DNA from: Pseudocercospora fijiensis CIRAD86
Taxonomy: Eukaryota; Ascomycota; Dothideomycetes; Mycosphaerellales; Mycosphaerellaceae
Assembly: GCF_000340215.1 (NCBI RefSeq)
Contig: NW_006921539.1
Span: forward strand, 2,942,056 to 3,006,055
Direction: 5' to 3'
Length of the DNA stretch: 64,000 bases
Below, piece after piece: positions 57,801 to 64,000 of the stretch. How positions within the stretch are numbered: position 1 is the first letter of the stretch; every line of letters begins with the position of its first letter. Made by a program: the position numbers and the translations under genes. The notes beneath the pieces are model-generated. The model had not been told where the DNA came from and searched no databases. It saw only the letters and a list, made by a program, of their open reading frames with translations.

Positions 57801-60331
57801 TAGCGTTAAGCCTATGGTAATTAATATATAGACGCAGGCTACTATCCTTCTTTAGTACGAATAGGATAGGTATACTAGTAGGGCTGTTACTATACCGTAT
57901 CCGGCTATTAGCTAGGTTTTCCTCTAGATACTTACGCAATATAGCAAGCTCTCGTTTACTAAGATTGTAGAGGGGACTAAAAGGGACCTCTTTACCCTCT
58001 ATAATGTTAATCTTATAATCCGTCTCTTTAAACATAGGCAATGTCGATGCTAAGTAGTGTTTGAATACATTAATATAGGTCTCTCGAATAGGTTCTAGTA
58101 TGCGAGTAAGCTAATTAGGGTCTATGCTATTAGGGGGCATAGGTTTATCGTTATCTCTACCGAGAAGATTAGCTATCGGATTAGCTAAAGCAGGTGTTAG
58201 GTTGCTAATAAACAGGACCCTAATATCGTTAGGGCACTCGCTAGCATTAATGTGTTTAATATCCTCTTTCCTAGCGATCCTAAATCGCTACTATTAGCTG
58301 CCTAGGTCTATAGCTACGGCGTAGTACTTAAGAACAGGGTTGCTAATAACAATAGTAGCTCCCCTATATAGGTTGTCTATATCTACTGCGTAGGCAGTAA
58401 AGTCTAGTAGGCGTTTATTTCCGAGGTCGTCCTTTAGAACTATAGGAATATAGTAGGCCCTATAGGTTAAGTACCGAGCGTCATTAAACTAAGCAAGGGT
58501 TAGTAGGTTAGTCCTAGGCAATTGTCGAAGGTCTAATTGCTTAGCTAGGCGATAGCTAATAAGGGTACTAACTGAATTTCCTAGGTCTAGTATAACCTTA
58601 GTTTTATAGTTAGCTCTATACGTGTCCTATATAAGACAGGTGCGTATAATAGCTAGTACAATGTCGATGGTTTTACGCCGTATAAGGCTAACGGTTAGTG
58701 CGGCGCTTATTCTTTTTTCGAATAGTTAGAAGGGCTAATAGGGGTAGCATTAGCGGCTAAAAGGTGCTTTCGGTGCTTAGCGGTAGCACGGTCGATTCGG
58801 GCCTAGTCCTTAGGTTTATTATATTAGCCTAGTAGGTAGCTAGTGCTATTATAGTTAAAGCACTTCAATCCGGTTAGAGGGTTGCTATAGCTATTGCTGC
58901 TATTGTTAGTCGAGCGGTTAGCATTATAGGGATACGAGCCCCTTCTACGGCCCCTATTACAGCCTCCTCTATATAGCCGTCGGCTACGGCCTCTTCTACG
59001 GTCGTTATTACTGTTCCTATTGTTAGCATTATTGTTCTAGTAGGAGCCTTAGTTTCTACTACGGCTACGGTTGCTAGCGGCTAGTCGTATCTTAGATTCT
59101 AACCGTTACTAAAGCTAGACTATACGCTCTACGGTTTCGACTTCTACTATAAATTGAATACGTATAAGATTAGCCTGTTTAAACACACGGCGGCGGTCTA
59201 ATTTAAGGACTAGTTCCTATCTTAGTTTAGGTCGTATCTTAGATATCTAGATAGAGTCGGTTTTAGGTAGCAAATCGTCCTTAAGGGTCTTTAGATAGGC
59301 CTCGAAGGATCGAGAGGTTTAGTCGGCCTTTTGTTTAGTACGTAGGTATTAGTCTTAGGCGTATTGTTGCCTTAGTATAGGGTTTCTAAGGGTATCTAGT
59401 ATAATAGTCTTATAGGTTTTCTACTAAATAGCGGTCTAATCGTTAAGGGAGTCGAAATAGTTATCCTACGTGCGCTTTAGGTCGCTATTAATGTACTGTA
59501 TAGCATAGACAACTAAGGAATAGTTATCTAGCAGCGCTCTCGGTGCATTGCGCTAGTTGAGCTTATAGTTACGAATATAGTTATTATATTGCTTCCGACT
59601 AGAGCTATTAAACACGGTGCAGTCCTTAAGTTTAGTATCCTTCTTCTAGACTAGGACTAATAGTAAGGAAGGCCCTACTATCGGCTTAGTGTTAGTTGTT
59701 AGGGCCTCCTAAAGGCGGCGGATTTCAAGGAGGTTGTCCTTTAGCTATTGTTCTTAACGTAGAGTAGCGAGCCTGTTTTAGGTAGCCTCTTAAAGCCTCG
59801 CTACTAGCTAGGGGCTAAAGGCTAGCTAGTTATATCGACGGTTAACAATATTGCTAAGAATGTCGTTAACGGGCAACGATAGGTTATCCCCTTCGATTAT
59901 AGGTTCTTTAGTAGGCACTCTAGTAGGCTCTTTAGTAGGAGGCACTTTAGTAGGTACTTTAGCAGGCACCTTAGTAGGCACTATGCTACTAGCGTTGTCG
60001 TTGCTAGCGCTGCTAGCGGCGCCGCGATTGTTGTTGCTTCGTAATAAGCCGGCTATTATAATAAGGGGTAATACTAATAATATATTATAGGCCCCTATAG
60101 TACGGATATAGCGGAATTAGTAGATATCGGCTTAGTGCGATTAACTTAGTATAATAGGCCGTATAGAAGGCCTTGCTTAATAATTGGTATAGTTGTTTTA
60201 ATAGAATAGTACGTGTAGGTCCCGTTCTTCGGGCGTAATATAGTTAAATCGATAGTTTTCGTAGCTATACCGCTAAAAGCTTAAAATAAGGACTATCTAG
60301 CTACTGCCCTTAAAGGGTAGATCGAATACTA

Positions 60332-60528
60332 TATAAGAAGGGTTATATTAGCAGGTAGATAGGGTAGTAGTAAATTAGTATAGTATTCGATAGAGATCTA
60401 AGAGGAGAGGGAGGAAGGTAGGCAAGTTAGCCTAACGCTAAGCGCTAAGCCCTGCCTAAGGCACTAAGACCCTAGCTTACTCGTGCGTAGTTACATCGCA
60501 ATCACGGGGAACCTCTTTAGTCCCAACA
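60332..60528 (-). repeat. LTR (5' LTR of the minus-strand retrotransposon)
   Basis: 197 bp. Read on the minus strand it starts TGTTGGGACTAAAGAGG, less RIP-altered than the other copies, and ends CTTCTTATA. It is adjacent to the Gag side of the element. Confidence 0.85.
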
Positions 60529-60890
60529 GTATCAGACTATTACTCGACCCATAACTATAGGATCTCTTAAGAAGGTTAAGACGAGCGCGCTAAGGCCGAA
60601 GCAGCGCGTTAAAAAGCACTATAGGCTCGCTAGGTATTCTAGAAGGCTACTAAGAAGTCTACTATACCTACTAACTATAGCGACTCGGATATAGACATGC
60701 TAGATACGCTACTAGAAGATACTATCTCCTCCGAGGGCTCTTTTAGTAAGCGTAGATATAGAGGCCCTTTACCGATACTATTAACTAAGAAAATTTATAG
60801 TTCTTATAAGGGCGACTCTATCGCTTATCTTATTACTAAGATCGATAGAGTTCCTAACGCCGATATAGGCAAAGCCTCTACTACTCTATC
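60529..60890 (+). pseudogene. Continuation of the interrupted unknown ORF
   Basis: The frame joins that ending at 53,360 once the LTR element and one target duplication are removed (EIQV + SDYYSTHNYRIS). It continues with an Ala/Lys/Gln-rich helix, the acidic NYSDSDIDMLDTLLEDTIS and KRRYRGPLPILLTKK, until the second retrotransposon begins at 60,891. 60,697-60,921 is open without stops. Confidence 0.5.
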
Positions 60891-61088
60891 TGTTAGGACT
60901 AAAGAGGTTATACGTAATTAGTATGTAACCGGGCTCGAGTGAAGCTAGGGTCTTAATGCCTTAGGTAGGGCTTAGCGCTTAGCAATAGGCTAACTTGCCT
61001 ACCTTCCTCCCTCTTCTCTTAGCTCCTTATCGAATACTACCTATACCTACTACTACCCTATCTACCTACTAATATAACCCTTCTTATA
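60891..61088 (+). repeat. LTR (5' LTR of the plus-strand retrotransposon)
   Basis: 198 bp, starting TGTTAGGACTAAAGAGG and ending CTTCTTATA; inverted relative to the LTRs at 53,361 and 60,332. It has many C/T differences from them. Confidence 0.85.
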
Positions 61089-64000
61089 TAGTATTCGATC
61101 TACCCTTTAAGGGTAGCAGCTAGATAGTCCTTATTTTAAGCTTTTAGCGGTATAGCTACGAAAACCGCTAATCTAACTATATTGCGCCCGAAGAACGGGA
61201 CCTATATACGTACTATTCTATTAAAAAACAACCGTACCAATTATTAAGCAAGGCCTTCTATACGGCCTATTATACTAAGTTAATCGCACTAAGCCGATAC
61301 CTACTAATTCCGCTATATCCGTACTTTAGGGGCCTATAATATATTATTAGTGTTACCCCTTATTACAATAGCCGGCTTATTACGAAACAATAACAATAAC
61401 AACAACCGCGGCGCCGCTAGCAGCGCTAGCAATAACAATACTAGTAGTATAGTACCTATCGAAGTACCTACTAAAGTGCCTTCTGCTAAAGAGCCTACTA
61501 GAGGGCCTACTAAAGAACCTATAATCGAAGGGGATAACCTATCGTTGCCTATTAACGACATTCTTAGCAATATTGTTAACCGTCGATATAACTAGCTAGC
61601 CTTTTGCCCCTAGCTAGTAGCGAGACTTTAAGAAGCTACCTAAAACAGGCTCGCTGCTCTACGTTAAGAACAATAGCTAAAGGACAACCTCCTCGAAATT
61701 TGCCGCCTATAGGAAGCCCTAGCAACTAATACTAAGCTAATAGTAGGGCCTTCCTTACTAACTATTTAAAAGAAGGATGCTAAACTTAAGGATTATACCG
61801 TATTTAACGGCTCTAGCCGTAAGCAGTACAATAATTATATACGCGATTGTAAGCTTAACTAGCGAAATGCACCGAAGGCCCTTCTAGACGACTATTCGTT
61901 AGTCGTCTATACTATACAATATATTAATAGAGACCTAAAGCGTACCTAGGATAACTATTTTAACTCCCTTAATAACTAGACTGCTATTTAGTAGCAGACC
62001 TATAAAACTATTATACTAGACACCTTTAGAAACCCTATACTAAGGCAACAATACGCTTAGGACTAGTACCTTCGGGCTAAGCAAAAGACTAATCAATTAG
62101 CTCGCTTATTTAAGGCCTATTTAAAGACCCTCGAGGACGATTTGCTAGCTAAGACCGACTCTATTTAGATTTCCGAAATACGCCCTAAATTGCGATAGGA
62201 ATTAGTCCTTAAATTAGACCGCCGCCGTATATTCGAATAGGCTAATCTAACGCGCATTTAATTTATAGTCGAAGTGGAAACAGCTAAACGAGCTATCTAA
62301 CTTTAGTAACGACTAGAATCGAGGATCCGACTAGCTAGTACTAACCGCGGCAATCGTAGTGCCCGTAGAGGCAATAGCTAAGGGTCCTACTAAAGCAACA
62401 ATGCTAACAATAATAGGAACAGTAATAATAACCGTAGAAGAGGCCGTAGCCGACGGCTATATAGAGGAGGCCGTAATAGGGGCCGTAGAAGGGGCTCGTA
62501 TTCCTACAATACTAATCGCTTAACTAACAATAGCAGCAATAGCGGCTATAGCAATCCCCTAACCGGATTAAAATGCTTCAACTATAATAGTACTAGCTAT
62601 CTACTAGGCTAATGCGATAAACCTAAGGACTAGGCCCGAATCGACCGTACTATAGCTAAATACTAAAAGCACCTTTTAGCTACTAATGCTACCCCTATCG
62701 GTCCTTCCTATTAGTCGAAAAAAGAATAAGCGCCGCACTAACTATTAGCCTTATACGGCGTAAGACTATCGATATTGTGCTAGCTATTATACGTACCTAT
62801 CTTATATAGGATACGTATAGTAACAATTATAAAACTAAGGTTATACTAGACCTAGGGAATTTAGTTAGTACCCTTATTAGCTATCGCCTAGCTAAGTAAT
62901 TAGACCTTCGACAACTGCCTAGGGCTAACCTGCTAACCCTTGCTTAGTTTAATAACGCTCGGCACTTAACCTATAGGGCCTACTATATTCCTATAGTCCT
63001 AAAGAACGACCTCAGAAATAAGCGCCTACTAGACTTTACTACCTACGTAGTAGATATAGACAACCTATATAGGGGAGCTACTATTGTTATTAGCAACCCT
63101 ATTCTTAAGTACTACGCTATAGCGATAGACCTAGGCAGCTAATAATAGCGATTTAGAATCGCTAAGAAGGAGGATATTAAGTATATCGACGTTAGCGAGT
63201 GCCCTAACAATATTAGGGTCCTATTTATTAGCAACCTAACACCTGCCTTTAGCTAATCCGATAGCTAACCTTCTCGGCGGTAATAACGATAAACCTATGC
63301 CCCCTAATAGTATAGACCCTAATTAGCTTGCTCGTATACTATAGCCTATTCGAGAGACCTATATTAATATATTCAAACACTACCTAGCATCGACATTGCC
63401 TATATTTAAAGAGACGGACTATAAGATCGATATTATATAGGGTAAGGAGGTTCCTTTTAGGCCCCTCTATAACCTTAGTAAACGCGAGCTTGCTATACTA
63501 CGTAAGTACCTAGATAAGAACCTAGCTAATAGTCGAATTCAGTATAGCAACAGCCCTGCTAGTGCACTAATCCTATTTGTTCCTAAGAAGGATAGTAGCC
63601 TACGTTTATACGTTAATTACCGTAGACTTAATACTGTTACTATCAAAGACCGCTATCTACTTCCGCTTATTAATAAGACCCTCGATCGCCTTTCTAAGGC
63701 CTACTTCTATACTATATTAGACATTAAGGACGCCTATTACCGCATTTGTATTCGCAAGGGCGATAAATAGAAGACAGCCCTCCGCACTCGTTATAGCTAT
63801 TTTAAGTATTTAGTTATACTATTCGGCCTAGCTAATGCCCCTACTATATTCTAGTCCTATATTAATCGGGCCCTATTAGGCCTATTAGACTACCTCTATA
63901 TAGTCTACCTAGACGATATCCTAGTCTATATATACTTACCTAATATTGCGGAATATTAGGCCGCCGTACGTAAGGTGCTCGACCGCCTATAGGCCTATAG
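60891..64000 (+). mobile_element. Second Ty3/gypsy chromovirus copy, cut by the window end
   Basis: After its LTR comes an Asn-rich Gag N-terminus (61,350-61,595 is open), KDYTVFNGSSRKQYNNYI, an Arg/Gly/Asn-rich basic part (62,340-62,520), a degraded zinc knuckle (about 62,565-62,630), a protease region (VILDLGNLVSTLIS at about 62,840), and reverse transcriptase from about 63,390 (FKETDYKIDI, SSLRLYVNYRRLN, DIKDAYYRICI) to the YLDD box at 63,906-63,917. Same family as the 53-60 kb element, in opposite orientation. The rest lies outside the window. Confidence 0.85.

Larger units (their letters stand above)
53361..60528 (-). mobile_element. Full-length Ty3/gypsy chromovirus-type retrotransposon
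   Basis: Two LTRs bound a 7.2-kb element read on the minus strand. With TAG/TAA read through, the order is: Gag with Asn-rich N-terminus (about 60,050-59,850) and a degraded zinc knuckle (KCFNYNSTSYLLG, about 58,850); protease region; reverse transcriptase (57,400-58,100, with a 124-codon open piece containing LRLYINYHRLN); RNase H (YE.ELLAIVEAFKH.RHYLD, about 56,930); integrase (MDFIIGLPP and IVSDRGSIF, about 55,750-56,000); and a chromodomain-like end (SIERIL.HRTRKGKKEYLL, about 54,960). This is the Gag-PR-RT-RH-IN-chromo order of chromoviruses. About 1.3 kb between the pol end and the 3' LTR is unassigned. It is nonfunctional through RIP. Confidence 0.87.

Noticed and set aside
1..64000. 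CRISPR-like interpretation of the palindromes and tandem arrays
   Set aside because: The genome is fungal (introns, RIP, families), repeats lack regular unique spacers, and no cas-like gene is present.

Overview
The window is from a filamentous ascomycete, most likely a Dothideomycete. Evidence: short 45-150 nt spliceosomal introns with CTRAY-type branch sites, fungal gene families (fused LEU1, KRE9/KNH-like, TRM82, YDJ1-type DnaJ with a CASQ tail), and flanks showing the signature of repeat-induced point mutation (RIP). The taxonomic placement is inference.

Layout: positions 1-13,250 are a RIP-mutated repeat block. Positions 13,250-34,440 are a normal-composition gene island. Positions 34,440-64,000 are a second RIP block. 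In the blocks CpA/TpG is nearly absent and TpA abundant, while CpG is kept, so they are not strongly AT-rich. Recognisable element reading frames there are closed almost only by TAG/TAA at expected Gln/Trp codons.

Left block: palindrome-rich repeats, two minisatellites, a decayed MULE on the minus strand and several decayed unknown ORFs. It carries a family of about 40-bp hairpin sequences (13 copies located) that I did not see elsewhere. Its junction with the island cuts a deaminase gene after the catalytic HGE motif, and a 30-bp tandem repeat at the junction shows RIP fading towards the genes.

Gene island: truncated deaminase; decayed gene remnant; cyclophilin H; LEU1; secreted M28 aminopeptidase; secreted PAN/Apple Ser/Thr-rich protein; CAX-type cation/H+ exchanger; STEEP1-like protein; small secreted protein; KRE9/KNH-like cell-wall protein; GRF-type zinc protein; TRM82; DnaJ/YDJ1. 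These are independent housekeeping and secreted-protein genes, not a cluster. Introns of the PAN gene and the exchanger gene share a 28-nt core (25/28), suggesting introner-like elements.

Right block: two decayed pogo/DDE_1 transposases in tandem; then an old Ty3/gypsy integrase split by a 9.6-kb hAT transposon (terminal inverted repeats, exact 8-bp target duplication, decayed transposase); then an unknown decayed ORF split by a complete chromodomain Ty3/gypsy retrotransposon (53,361-60,528, minus strand). A second copy of that retrotransposon in the opposite orientation starts at 60,891 and runs off the window. The block is therefore a nested insertion record whose interrupted reading frames can still be rejoined.
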